Shown one piece after another: positions 7,572 to 15,943 of a DNA stretch of 64,000 nt. The position numbers and the translations under genes were made by a program. This DNA is from a bacterium (lineage in GTDB: Bacteria > Verrucomicrobiota > Verrucomicrobiia > Limisphaerales > UBA8199): assembly GCA_021784555.1 (NCBI GenBank), contig JAJYHY010000002.1:1-64000 (forward strand), given 5' to 3'. Numbering within the stretch: position 1 is the stretch's first letter; each line of letters begins with the position of its first letter. The notes under the pieces were generated by a model. The model saw only the letters and a program-made list of their open reading frames with translations. It did no database searches and was not told the DNA's origin.

Positions 7572-9466
7572 ATGGCGCAGGCAGGCAGCGGCTCCGCCTC
7601 GACCTTGCTGGCGTCCCTCGCGCCTCTCTCCGAATGGCCTTGGCGGGTCGCCAGGCCGCGCGGCGCCGCGCGGGTCAGCGCGGTGGCCGACCAGGGCCGG
7701 GGACTGGTGATAGACTACTTGTCCTACATCTACAGCGGCGGCGACAACGGTTTCTACTTCGGCGACAACAACACGTACTGGATTGCCGGTCCCGTGGTTT
7801 ACGGCCCTCCCGGTCTGGTCACGCTGGGCCAGGGCACCTGCCTGAAATTTGCGAGCGGCGCATCCCTTTGCGCACGGAACCAGGTCGGCGTGCAATGCAA
7901 CGGGGCCGCGGACAGCCCGACCGTGCTCACTTCCGCAAACGAGGACGTTCTCCCGCCCGGCGTGGCCAGCGATCGCCTGGACTGGAGCACCGGAGTTCCC
8001 TCCCAATCCGCGTTGTATGAGCTCTACGTCTTTAACTTTATACCTTCGCAGACGTTTAGCCATCTGAAGATCCGCTGGGCTCAGTTCGCGCTGAACATCT
8101 GCCCCGACAGCATAGCGACGGGTGTCCAGAACTACCTGGCCGATTCGTCCTTCGAGTACTGCCAAACCGGCGTGTACATCGCCCAATGCGGCCTTGTCGT
8201 CCAGAACTCCTCCAAGTGCCGGGTTGGCACGGAGGTGGACGGGCATGGGACGCAGTGGACCTACGACGGCGGCATGGCCGATGTGTGCAACGGCGACTAC
8301 GACGGCGATGGCAAGGGGATCCCGGATGATTGGGATTACCAGTGGTTCGGAAGAACCCTCGGGACCGCGGGGGCCGCGGCCGATGACGACGGGGACGGCG
8401 TCAGCAATTCAGGTGAGTACACGGCCCAAAGCAACCCCATCACGCGCCCAGTGCTGACGAGCACGCCGGTCTTCCAGGTCGTTCACCAGGGGTCGCCGGC
8501 CTCTTTCTCGTGTGCGGGCGCGGGCAATTACACCTACCAGTGGTTGCTCAATTACCAGGTGCGCGGCGCCGGAGGCACGTTCTCGCTTCCCATCACCCAA
8601 CTGTCCGACTACGGCCAGTTCGACCTCCACGTCATGGCTCCAAACCCGCAACTCTATACAGACTACTACGTGCGCCTTGTTGTCTGTGACGACTGGGCGT
8701 GGGGAATCTGGCAGGCGTTTAATGCCAGCATCACGCCAAGCTCTTCGGACCAGGTGTGGCTGACTCGCACGCCGGGCAATCCCCCGACCGTCCAGTGGAA
8801 CCCGAATAGCCTGCTCTACGGCAGGACCGGGTTCACAGGCATCTCGCCCGTCGGTTACCTCGAGCCAAATGCCCCCACTCAGATCACCGTCACCGCGCTG
8901 ACCAGGCGGCATGGCTACTGCCGCGGCCACGGCATGGGCTCGCCGGACGGTTTTCGCACCACATGGAACGGGACGACGATCTGGTTCGTTGATAAGGACG
9001 GGAATCCGTTCCCCGCGACCGTAGCGGGCGCATACGTCCGTAACCCTGGCAACAATCCCCATATATGCACAGATCCTTGGTGTGACTGGACAGTCCTTGT
9101 GTTTGCGGACGACCTGCCGGCCAACATCACTCCAATACCGCTGGTCATGGAGCAGCCTCCGCGCTTCTCCGTGTGCTCTCGGACAGGACCGACCCTGCGC
9201 ATGAGCGCGAACCTCCCTCCCTTCAGCTTCGCAATCCCGAATCAGCACGACGATCTGTCGCGCCCCCCTTTAACGAGCAGAACACCTGGATAGGCGGGGA
9301 CAGCGGTGCGCCCGATTTCATACCGGCGGAGGACGGCCGCCTGATCTTTGTTGGAGGCAGGACCACTACACTCTACAAGTCGATCCAGGGCGATATCGAC
9401 TAACTGAGCGACTACATGGGTCTGACCCGCGTGGACTACCAACTCCAGTGGCTTAACATATACTAG
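7572..9466 (+). pseudogene. degraded secreted protein with calcium-repeat and trypsin-like C-terminal motif
   Basis: The first frame (7572-9293) has no signal peptide, so the original 5' end is probably lost next to the IS remnant. It carries Asp-rich thrombospondin type-3/dockerin-like calcium loops (NGDYDGDGKGIPDDW, then ADDDGDGVSN) about residues 245-285, and an Ig-like stretch. Near 9240-9260 the coding moves to another frame, giving NTWIGGDSGAPDFIPAEDG, where GDSGAP resembles the serine motif of trypsin-like proteases. That frame meets TAA at 9401 but continues in register (SDYMGLTRVDYQLQWLNIY) to TAG at 9464. Two lesions plus the missing start make this a pseudogene; sequencing errors cannot be excluded for the frameshift. 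Confidence 0.65.
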
Positions 9467-9525
9467 AACCAGCGCGGAGGGCCGCGTTTGGTGCCCGCGG
9501 AAGCCATTCACAAATAGGAGCAGAA

Positions 9526-9715
9526 ATGAACAAAGTAACTTTTGCGGCAGCGGCGCTCCTTGGCGCCGAAAGATTGCTCGAGGGCCACAGCCGATCAGCC
9601 GGCAGGCAATAAGACAGCCGCCCCGGCGCAGGTGGCTCGTCTAAGCACGCCCAAACTTCAATCTGACATTTTTGCGATGAACTTGGGTTGGACTCCCGCG
9701 TGGCGGCGACAATAA
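9526..9715 (+). pseudogene. short broken gene start for a secreted protein
   Basis: A good ribosome site (ATAGGAG) precedes ATG 9526 and a signal-like start MNKVTFAAAALLGA. The frame then ends at a stop, but a different frame stays open across ATADQPAGNKTAAPAQ and RLSTPKLQSDIFAMNLGW, ending at TAA 9713 inside the 38-bp palindrome. This suggests a frameshifted gene cut off by the palindrome. No family recognised. Confidence 0.4.
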
Positions 9716-9743
9716 AATACGCGATCGCGTATTTTATTGTCGC
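9706..9743. repeat. 38-bp perfect palindrome
   Basis: The two 19-bp halves are exact reverse complements with no loop, centred on GCGATCGC at 9721-9728, flanked on both sides by ATTTTATTG-type arms. In RNA it would make a long hairpin with A/T-rich outer stem. It ends a broken reading frame and lies upstream of the prolyl oligopeptidase gene. A terminator, protein-binding site or small insertion are possible. Confidence 0.85.
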
Positions 9744-9951
9744 GTCGCGGGGAATTGAGGTGTTTGTGACCTCCCATTAGGCAGATCCTCGCCAAAATTG
9801 AGTTCTATTTCTGGCAATCGCGAGTTCTATGCACCGCGTGTTTGTGCAAGATTTGAACCTTTCCATTTTTCTGCCTCCATCTTTTTGCCTCATCGGTTCA
9901 GACCCATACGGCCCTCTTGTCACGTCCGGCTCGTCGGCTTACTCTGCCGTC

Positions 9952-12189
9952 ATGAATTTGGTTTCCAGAATTCGCCTTCGGGGGTTCGCGCACCTTTTGT
10001 CGCTGCCGCTTCTTTCCGCTTTACTCCTCCCCCTGCACGCAGAGGTGGCCTCCCTGCCGGCGGTTCCCACTCCGCTCGAGCCGGTGACAAATGTCTATCA
10101 TGGTGTTGCCGTGGTAGATAATTACCAATGGCTGGAGAACGCCGCCTCGCCTGCCGTGCGGAACTGGACGCGGCTGCAGAACGAGCGCACGGCGGACTAC
10201 TTCTCCCAATTGCCCTACCGGGATGGGATTGCGCGGCAACTCCTAAAGCTGGAGAGCGAGGAGTCAGCCCGGTATTACGGGCTGCAGGAGCGGAACGGGC
10301 GAATCTTCGCCTTCCGTTTCAAGCCGCCAGCGCAACAACCCGTTCTGGTCTTTTTGTCCTCGCTCGATTCAACGAGGACGGAGCGGGTGGTGTTTGATCC
10401 GAACCGCTATGACCCAAAGGGCACGACGGCGATGGACTGGTTCGTGCCATCGCGGGACGGACGGTTGGCGGCGGTCTCGTTGTCAAAGGGCGGAAGTGAG
10501 CAAGGCACGTTGCATTTCTTTCTAGCGGACACCGGCCTGGAGTTGGCGGACCAGATCCCGCGGGTTCAATATGCCACCGGAGGAGGCAGCGCCGCCTGGA
10601 CGGCGGATGGCTCCGGCATTTTCTACACGCGTTATCCGCACGCGGGAGAGCGTCCGGAGGCGGACCTCAATTTCTACCAGCAGGTGTGGTATCACCGCTT
10701 GGGCACGCCGGGTTTGGAGGACACCTATCAACTCGGCAAGGCTTTCCCCAGGATTGCGGAGATAGAGCTGAAGAGCAGCAGGGATGGCCGATACATCCTC
10801 GCATCCGTCGCTAACGGGGACGGCGGCCAATACGAGCATTTTGTGCGATTGCCCTCCGGTCGATGGGTGCAGGTGGCCCGGTTTAACGACGGCATTAAGC
10901 GGGCGAAGTTTGGCCCGGGGGACGCGCTCTATTTGCGCTCGGTTCAAGGCGCTCCGCGCGGCCAGGTGTTGCGGCTGCCCCTCCGGGCCGTTGAGATGAC
11001 GGCGCAGCGACCACGGTCGGGCGCGGGGGCGGCAAGCCTGGCCGGACCAGCAAGCTCAGGCAATTTGCTCTCCCACGCGACCGCCGTCGCACTGCAGACC
11101 CAGGGCGTCGTGGAGGGTTTTGCGCCCTGCGAAAAGGGGCTTTATGTCTCGGAGATGCTTGGCGGGCCTTCGGAGTTGCTTTACTTACCGCGAGGAAGTT
11201 TCGAGGCTCAAGAGATTCCCGTGCGCCCAGTATCGACTGTGACCAGCCTGCAATCCTGGCAGGATGATCAGGTATTTTTTGGGGATGAGAGCTATTTGAA
11301 GCCGTTCGCTTGGTTCACCTGGCACCCGGGCCTCCAGCGGCCCAGGCGCACCACCCTCTTTACGACCTCGCGCGTGAACTTCGATGACATTAAGGTGGTG
11401 CGCGAGTTTGCCACCTCAAAAGACGGCACGAAGGTCCCGCTCAATATCATGTACAAGAAGGGCACCCAGCTCAATGGCCAGAACCCAACCATCCTTTACG
11501 GCTACGGCGGCTTCGACATCAGCCTCACCCCGGACTTCCGCCCCGCCCGGCGTGTTTGGTTCGATGCTGGTGGAGTCTATGTCGTCGCCAATCTGCGCGG
11601 CGGCGGCGAATACGGGGAGGAATGGCATAAGGCGGGCAACTTGACCCGAAAACAAAATGTGTTCGATGATTTCATCGCGGCGGCCGAGCATCTGGTCCGG
11701 CGTGGATACACCAGCCCTGCCAAATTGGCGGTTGAGGGCGGGAGCAATGGCGGGCTGCTCATGGGCGCCTTCTTGACCCAACGTCCGGAGCTTGCCCGCG
11801 CGGTGGTGTCTTATGTGGGCATCTACGACATGCTCCGGCTCGAACTGGACCCGAACGGCCAATTCAATACCACGGAATACGGGAGCGTGAAGAATCCCGC
11901 CCAATTCAAGGCCCTCTACGCCTATTCTCCTTATCACCACGTGCGCAACGGAGTGAAGTATCCGGCGGTGTTGCTCATGACCGGCGCGAACGACCGGCGC
12001 GTCAATCCCGCGCAATCGCGCAAAATGGCGGCCCGGCTTCAGGCCGCTACGGCCTCCAACCGCCCCATCCTGCTCCGCACCGCGACCAGCGCCGGCCATG
12101 GGTTTGGGACGGCTCTGAGCGAACGGATTGCGGAAGAGGCCGACGCCTACGCGTTCCTATTCGATCAACTGGGAATCAAACCCCGATGA
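9952..12189 (+). CDS. prolyl oligopeptidase family serine peptidase (S9A), secreted
   Basis: From ATG 9952 the protein is 745 aa with a signal peptide (LRGFAHLLSLPLLSALLLPLHA). The N-terminal part (HGVAVVDNYQWLENA, then ...RDGRLAAVSLSKGGSEQG) matches the S9A propeller. The hydrolase domain has the nucleophile in VEGGSNGGLLMGA (about residue 600), the Asp in TGANDRRVNPAQS and the His in TSAGHGFGT, so the catalytic triad is intact. It would cleave proline-containing peptides in the periplasm. An in-frame ATG at 9829 would add an unlikely extension. A 4-bp overlap with the next gene suggests cotranscription despite unrelated function. Confidence 0.92.
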   Translation: MNLVSRIRLRGFAHLLSLPLLSALLLPLHAEVASLPAVPTPLEPVTNVYHGVAVVDNYQWLENAASPAVRNWTRLQNERTADYFSQLPYRDGIARQLLKLESEESARYYGLQERNGRIFAFRFKPPAQQPVLVFLSSLDSTRTERVVFDPNRYDPKGTTAMDWFVPSRDGRLAAVSLSKGGSEQGTLHFFLADTGLELADQIPRVQYATGGGSAAWTADGSGIFYTRYPHAGERPEADLNFYQQVWYHRLGTPGLEDTYQLGKAFPRIAEIELKSSRDGRYILASVANGDGGQYEHFVRLPSGRWVQVARFNDGIKRAKFGPGDALYLRSVQGAPRGQVLRLPLRAVEMTAQRPRSGAGAASLAGPASSGNLLSHATAVALQTQGVVEGFAPCEKGLYVSEMLGGPSELLYLPRGSFEAQEIPVRPVSTVTSLQSWQDDQVFFGDESYLKPFAWFTWHPGLQRPRRTTLFTTSRVNFDDIKVVREFATSKDGTKVPLNIMYKKGTQLNGQNPTILYGYGGFDISLTPDFRPARRVWFDAGGVYVVANLRGGGEYGEEWHKAGNLTRKQNVFDDFIAAAEHLVRRGYTSPAKLAVEGGSNGGLLMGAFLTQRPELARAVVSYVGIYDMLRLELDPNGQFNTTEYGSVKNPAQFKALYAYSPYHHVRNGVKYPAVLLMTGANDRRVNPAQSRKMAARLQAATASNRPILLRTATSAGHGFGTALSERIAEEADAYAFLFDQLGIKPR

Positions 12190-13445
12190 ACGCCGCCTCG
12201 ACCTTGGCGAAGCCCGCCGCCGCAAACGCCGATCCGCTGGCGTATTTCGGGGATATGATCGATCACTGCTACGACTACGCCGAGGCGGCGCGCAAGCATG
12301 GCCGGCCCATCGTCGGCATTATGTGCGAGTTCACTCCGCGAGAGATCCTCCTGGCGGCGGGCGCTGTTCCGGTGTGTCTGTGCGGCGGCTCGGCTGAGAC
12401 GATTGCCGCCGCGGAGCAATTTCTGCCGGCGAACGTCTGTCCGCTGATCAAATCGACGTTCGGCTATCATGTTAAAGGCTCCAATCCGTTCCTGAAGCGG
12501 GCGGACCTGGTGGTTGGGGAGACCACGTGCGACGGCAAGAAGAAGATGTTTGAGTTGTTGGGCGAGGCTTATCCGATGCACGTCCTGGAACTGCCGCAAA
12601 AGCCGGACGACCCGGATTCGTTTGAACGGTGGGTCAAGGAATTGGTGAAGTTCAAGGTGGTGCTGGAGGAGCGGTTTAAGGTCCAGATAACCGATGCCAA
12701 ATTGCGCGAGGCCATCCGGCTGATGAATCGCGAGCGGGGCCTGCGTCGGCAATTGGCCGGGCTGATGGCCGCCGACCCGCCTCCGTTGACCGGCCGGCAA
12801 CTCATTGAGTTCAGGAGCATCATCTCCGGCATTGAGGCCGACTTGGCGCAGTACGCGCGCGCCCTTGAAATCTATGGCGCCGAGGTCGTCGCGCGGGCAT
12901 CCGTGCCCGCGTCCGGCGCCGAAATGGACGGGGCCGGTCGCTCTGCCGGCGGGTCGCCTAATTTGGGCGGCGACAGTCGCCCTCGTGGCGGCCAGGTCCG
13001 CGTCCTGTTGACTGGTGTGCCCCTGGTGCATGGGGCGGAACGGGTGTTGGAACTGATTGAGAGTTGCGGTGCGGTGGTGGTTTGCATGGAGAATTGCACC
13101 GGTCTGAAGCCGCTCCTGGAGGACGTGGACACGAACGCGCCTGACCCCATTCGTGCCCTCGCGGCGAAGTACTACCATTTGCCCTGCTCGGTGATGACTC
13201 CGAACCAGGGGCGATTCTCGTCCTTGCGCCAGTTAGCGGCGGAGTTTCGTCCGCAATGCCTTATTGAGCTGATTTGGCAGGCCTGCCTCACTTATGACAT
13301 CGAATCCTGCCAAGTGCGCAAGCTGGCGGAGGAAGATTTGCGCCTGCCCTACCTGAAGATTACCACCGATTATTCCCCATCGGACTCCGCGCGGATCACG
13401 GCGCGAGTCCAGGCGCTGGTGGAGATGGTCCAGGCCCGGGCGTGA
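12186..13445 (+). CDS. 2-hydroxyacyl-CoA dehydratase family protein, double-cubane/YjiM-like
   Basis: A 419-aa protein of the HgdB/DCCP family. Cysteines expected to bind iron-sulfur clusters are seen in AVPVCLCGGS, PANVCPLIKS, GETTCDGKKKM, CGAVVVCMENCTG and ESCQVRK. The family includes the double-cubane cluster proteins that make low-potential ATP-driven reductions; these normally need a partner ATPase (HgdC/YjiL type), which is not in this window. Residues about 236-270 (RASVPASGAEMDGAG...) form a low-complexity insertion encoded by a hairpin-rich DNA stretch at 12891-12994. It overlaps the peptidase gene by 4 bp. The true substrate is unknown. Confidence 0.85.
   Translation: MNAASTLAKPAAANADPLAYFGDMIDHCYDYAEAARKHGRPIVGIMCEFTPREILLAAGAVPVCLCGGSAETIAAAEQFLPANVCPLIKSTFGYHVKGSNPFLKRADLVVGETTCDGKKKMFELLGEAYPMHVLELPQKPDDPDSFERWVKELVKFKVVLEERFKVQITDAKLREAIRLMNRERGLRRQLAGLMAADPPPLTGRQLIEFRSIISGIEADLAQYARALEIYGAEVVARASVPASGAEMDGAGRSAGGSPNLGGDSRPRGGQVRVLLTGVPLVHGAERVLELIESCGAVVVCMENCTGLKPLLEDVDTNAPDPIRALAAKYYHLPCSVMTPNQGRFSSLRQLAAEFRPQCLIELIWQACLTYDIESCQVRKLAEEDLRLPYLKITTDYSPSDSARITARVQALVEMVQARA
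12891..12994. repeat. hairpin-rich in-frame insertion in the dehydratase-like gene
   Basis: About 104 bp contain several short perfect hairpins (GCGGGCA-TCCG-TGCCCGC at 12893-12910 and GGCGAC-A-GTCGCC near 12968-12980) and add about 34 low-complexity codons without breaking the frame. The first hairpin resembles in layout the family A repeats, but the sequence is not the same. Confidence 0.5.
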
Positions 13446-13529
13446 CACTGCGATATTTGTACCTTCCGCCCGCCTTCCGTTGAACTGGCGTTGTTTAGGG
13501 GCAGGCGGGAGCGATTTTTCATTATCGTG

Positions 13530-13757
13530 AGAAGCTGCGGAGAAGACGCGCGACTCGTTTGCCGGGTCGCTCGCCACAATCAAATCCACGTCCATCGTGC
13601 GGCGATTGTAGCCCGCGGCACGCATGGCCCAGCCGCCCACAACAACGTAAAGCGCACTGCGTTGGTTTAGCTCGCGACAAAGGTCACGCAAGTCCTCAAC
13701 CGTCGGCTCGCGCGGCTCTAATTCGGACGTGCGCGGGCGATCATCCGCCATAACCAC
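13530..13757 (-). pseudogene. nucleotidyltransferase-like protein, truncated
   Basis: The N-terminal ~75 residues read like a minimal nucleotidyltransferase of toxin-antitoxin or AbiEii type: LRDLCRELNQRSALYVVVGGWAMRAAGYNRRTMDVDLIV, shortened here to VVGGWAMRAAG and TMDVDLIV, the GG-W and D-D metal motif. After SRVFSAAS the sequence becomes non-homologous low-complexity and then runs antisense into the dehydratase gene, so the C-terminal half is missing. It overlaps the small upstream gene by 40 bp, as in two-gene cassettes. Probably a decayed module. Confidence 0.6.
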
Positions 13758-13945
13758 TCGTCTGCTTCTTCATGAGTGTGAAATCGGTGGACTCCGCGCG
13801 GCACACGAACGCCACCAAGAGCTTCGCGCCAGGCAATGGCGTCCGCCTTGCGGCTGGTGTCAGCCGACAGGGCGTCAGGTGTCTTGGTCCGCCGGCCAAC
13901 GATCCTGTCAATCCTCTCCTGAATGTTCACCAAAGGCTGTTTCAC
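13718..13945 (-). CDS. small protein paired with nucleotidyltransferase remnant
   Basis: A 75-aa product, MKQPLVNIQERIDRIVG at the start, with a central ADAIAWREALGGVRVPRGV and a C-terminal HEEADEWLWRMIAR. The pattern matches small partner proteins encoded just upstream of stand-alone nucleotidyltransferases. With the partner truncated, it is uncertain whether it is still useful. Function unknown; antitoxin or adaptor is a guess from context only. Confidence 0.5.
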   Translation of the reverse strand: MKQPLVNIQERIDRIVGRRTKTPDALSADTSRKADAIAWREALGGVRVPRGVHRFHTHEEADEWLWRMIARARPN

Positions 13946-13995
13946 GTCAAAGGCAGAGTAGGCTAAGGGTCCGCGGGACGCAAGCGTCCGCTAAT

Positions 13996-14086
13996 GGGCA
14001 ATGCTCAATGAGAAATGCCGCTGTGCCCGCCGCGCTCGGCAAAACTTGACTTGCCTGCAACACGTTTTGGGCTTCAACTCTGGCGG
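13996..14086. repeat. composite intergenic repeat, family C copy 1
   Basis: It begins with an AATG-rich module (GCAATGCTCAATGAGAAATG) followed by CCGCTG, a spacer, and a second module (GGCAAAACTTGACTTGCCTG then CAACACGTTTTG). Both modules occur in the same order on the opposite strand at about 26085-26235, and the second alone at 34895-34936. It ends immediately before ATG 14088. Confidence 0.7.
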
Positions 14087-14087
14087 T

Positions 14088-14894
14088 ATGGTCTCCGCTC
14101 CAACGATCCACTTGTCCGATGTCCAGGCGGTCTATTCCGGGCCGGAAGGCCGTCTTTGGGAACTGCTGATGGGCGAACAAATCCACATCGGCGGGCTCCA
14201 GTCCTCGATGGACTTGAGTGAACGCGCCGGAATAGGAGCAGGCACGCAAGGCGTGGACCTGTGCTGCGCCAGCGGAGCGGGCATGCGCTGCCTGGTGCGC
14301 CTTCGCGGGGTGGAGCGGATGACCGGTGTGGATGCCACACCGGCGATGGTCGAGCTGGGCCGCCGGCGGTGTGCGGATGAAGGGCTGTCGGGCCGCATTA
14401 CGTTTATCGAGGGCAATGCCTGCCAAAGCGGTTTGCCTGGAGGCGAGGCGGATTTCGTCTGGGGAGAGGACGCCTGGTGCTATGTGGAGGACAAGGCAAG
14501 ACTCATTGCCGAGGCGGTGCGCTTGATCAAGCCGGGTGGTTCCGTAGCCTTCACCGACTGGATGCTGGGCGACAGCGCGCTCACCTCTGAGGAGGCGGAG
14601 CGATACCTCAGCCTCATGAAGTTTCCAAACGCGCTCAGCCTGGATGAATACCGTGTGCTCCTGGAAACCAACGGCTGCACCGTCCGGCTGGCAGAGGACT
14701 CGGGCCGGTTCCGCACCCACCTTCCGCTCTATATCGCCATGCTCGAGAACCAGGTTACTTACGACGCCCTCAAGCTCGTCGCTTTCGATTCTTCGCTCGC
14801 CCAGAGCCTGCTCTCGGAACTGCGCTTCATGCTCTCTTTGGCCGAGGCGGGGAGAATCATTCAAGGAATGATCGTGGCGGGCAAGGCACTTTGA
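14088..14894 (+). CDS. class I SAM-dependent methyltransferase
   Basis: A 268-aa protein from ATG 14088; upstream codons come from a repeat, so the longer frame is rejected. The SAM-binding Rossmann core shows motif I as GVDLCCASGAGMRCL, the acidic end of strand 2 in MTGVDATPAMVELGRRR, then ITFIEGNACQSGLPGGEADFVW and IKPGGSVAFTDWM. This resembles the UbiE/small-molecule methyltransferase group. Its stop overlaps the next dehydratase-like gene by 4 bp, so it is likely part of the same pathway as the 2-hydroxyacyl-CoA dehydratase-like proteins; substrate unknown. Confidence 0.85.
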   Translation: MVSAPTIHLSDVQAVYSGPEGRLWELLMGEQIHIGGLQSSMDLSERAGIGAGTQGVDLCCASGAGMRCLVRLRGVERMTGVDATPAMVELGRRRCADEGLSGRITFIEGNACQSGLPGGEADFVWGEDAWCYVEDKARLIAEAVRLIKPGGSVAFTDWMLGDSALTSEEAERYLSLMKFPNALSLDEYRVLLETNGCTVRLAEDSGRFRTHLPLYIAMLENQVTYDALKLVAFDSSLAQSLLSELRFMLSLAEAGRIIQGMIVAGKAL

Positions 14895-15943
14895 ACGACG
14901 AATTTTCCAATTTGGACCGCCCCGAGGCGCGCATGCAGGTCTTTTACACCAGCCCGTGGGTCCCCGCGGAATGGATCCGAGCCCACGGACTGGAAGCCTG
15001 CGGGATTTGGTTCGCCCCGGTCCCGAGGCCATTCGCCCTGCTCGCGGGAGACTGCGCCTTCGCATGCCGCACGAGCCGCGTGGCGGAGTTGGAGAGCGAC
15101 TCAGCTTTTGTGTTTACGACCCACTGCGACCAGTTGCGCCGCCAATTCGATTCCCTTGCCCTCTCCATTTCGCATCGAGCTTTTCTGTTCAATCTCCCCG
15201 CGACTTGGCAAACGCCAGTGGCCAAACGCATCTTCTTGGCTGAATTGGAGCGTTTGGGCCGATTTCTGGTGGGCATCGGCGGGCATGAACCAACAGCGGA
15301 AGCATTGGCGTCGCAGATGGGGGAACACAGCGGGGTGCGCAAAGCGTTGTTGCACTCCGCTAGTTCGCTTCCCGCTCAAACCCTGGCAGAAGCCATCGCC
15401 CGGTTTTACACCGAGGGCCGGGCGGATCTGGGGCAACAGAGCGGCGACACCGCTTGTCCAACAAACGGACTGGTTCCCATCGCGCTGGCAGGCGGGCCGC
15501 TGTCTCGGGCGGATTGGGGTCTGTTCGAGGCCGTCCAAACCGCGGGCGCGCGCGTGGTGCTCAACGCCACCGAGCCCGGCGAGCGGAACCTCTGGGAAAG
15601 CGCCTCCGTCCCCAGCGTTGTTTCCAGCAAGGACGCGCTGCTTGATGCTCTGGCCGATGATTACCTCGCCCACTGCGTGGATGTCTTTCAGCGCCCGAAC
15701 AGGCGCCTCTACGCCTGGCTCGGAGAGAGGTTGGCCTTCCGCGGGGCGCGCGGCATCATCTTGTGGGTCTATTCGGCATGCGATCTCTGGCGGGCTGAAG
15801 CCCAAACGCTCCGAGAGGCCACTCACCTGCCAGTGCTGCAACTGGAGGCGGACGAAGCGGCCAGCGGCTGGACGCGAATCCGCGGCCGGCTGGAAGCGTT
15901 CGTGGAGTCTCTCCGGCATCTCGCGGGCCCGCCTGCGCCATGA
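14891..15943 (+). CDS. 2-hydroxyacyl-CoA dehydratase family protein (HgdB/BcrC-like)
   Basis: The 350-aa product shows the two-lobed fold expected of the family: WVPAEWIRAHGLEACGIW, GDCAFACRTS, FTTHCDQLRRQFD in the first half and LWVYSACDLWRAEAQTLRE, LPVLQLEADEAASG, then RLEAFVESLRHL at the end. Cysteines in CAFAC, HCDQ and ACDLW are candidate cluster ligands. It overlaps its neighbours by 4 bp at each end. It is probably one half of a heterodimer with the protein encoded next. No activator ATPase gene is nearby. Confidence 0.8.
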   Translation: MNDEFSNLDRPEARMQVFYTSPWVPAEWIRAHGLEACGIWFAPVPRPFALLAGDCAFACRTSRVAELESDSAFVFTTHCDQLRRQFDSLALSISHRAFLFNLPATWQTPVAKRIFLAELERLGRFLVGIGGHEPTAEALASQMGEHSGVRKALLHSASSLPAQTLAEAIARFYTEGRADLGQQSGDTACPTNGLVPIALAGGPLSRADWGLFEAVQTAGARVVLNATEPGERNLWESASVPSVVSSKDALLDALADDYLAHCVDVFQRPNRRLYAWLGERLAFRGARGIILWVYSACDLWRAEAQTLREATHLPVLQLEADEAASGWTRIRGRLEAFVESLRHLAGPPAP

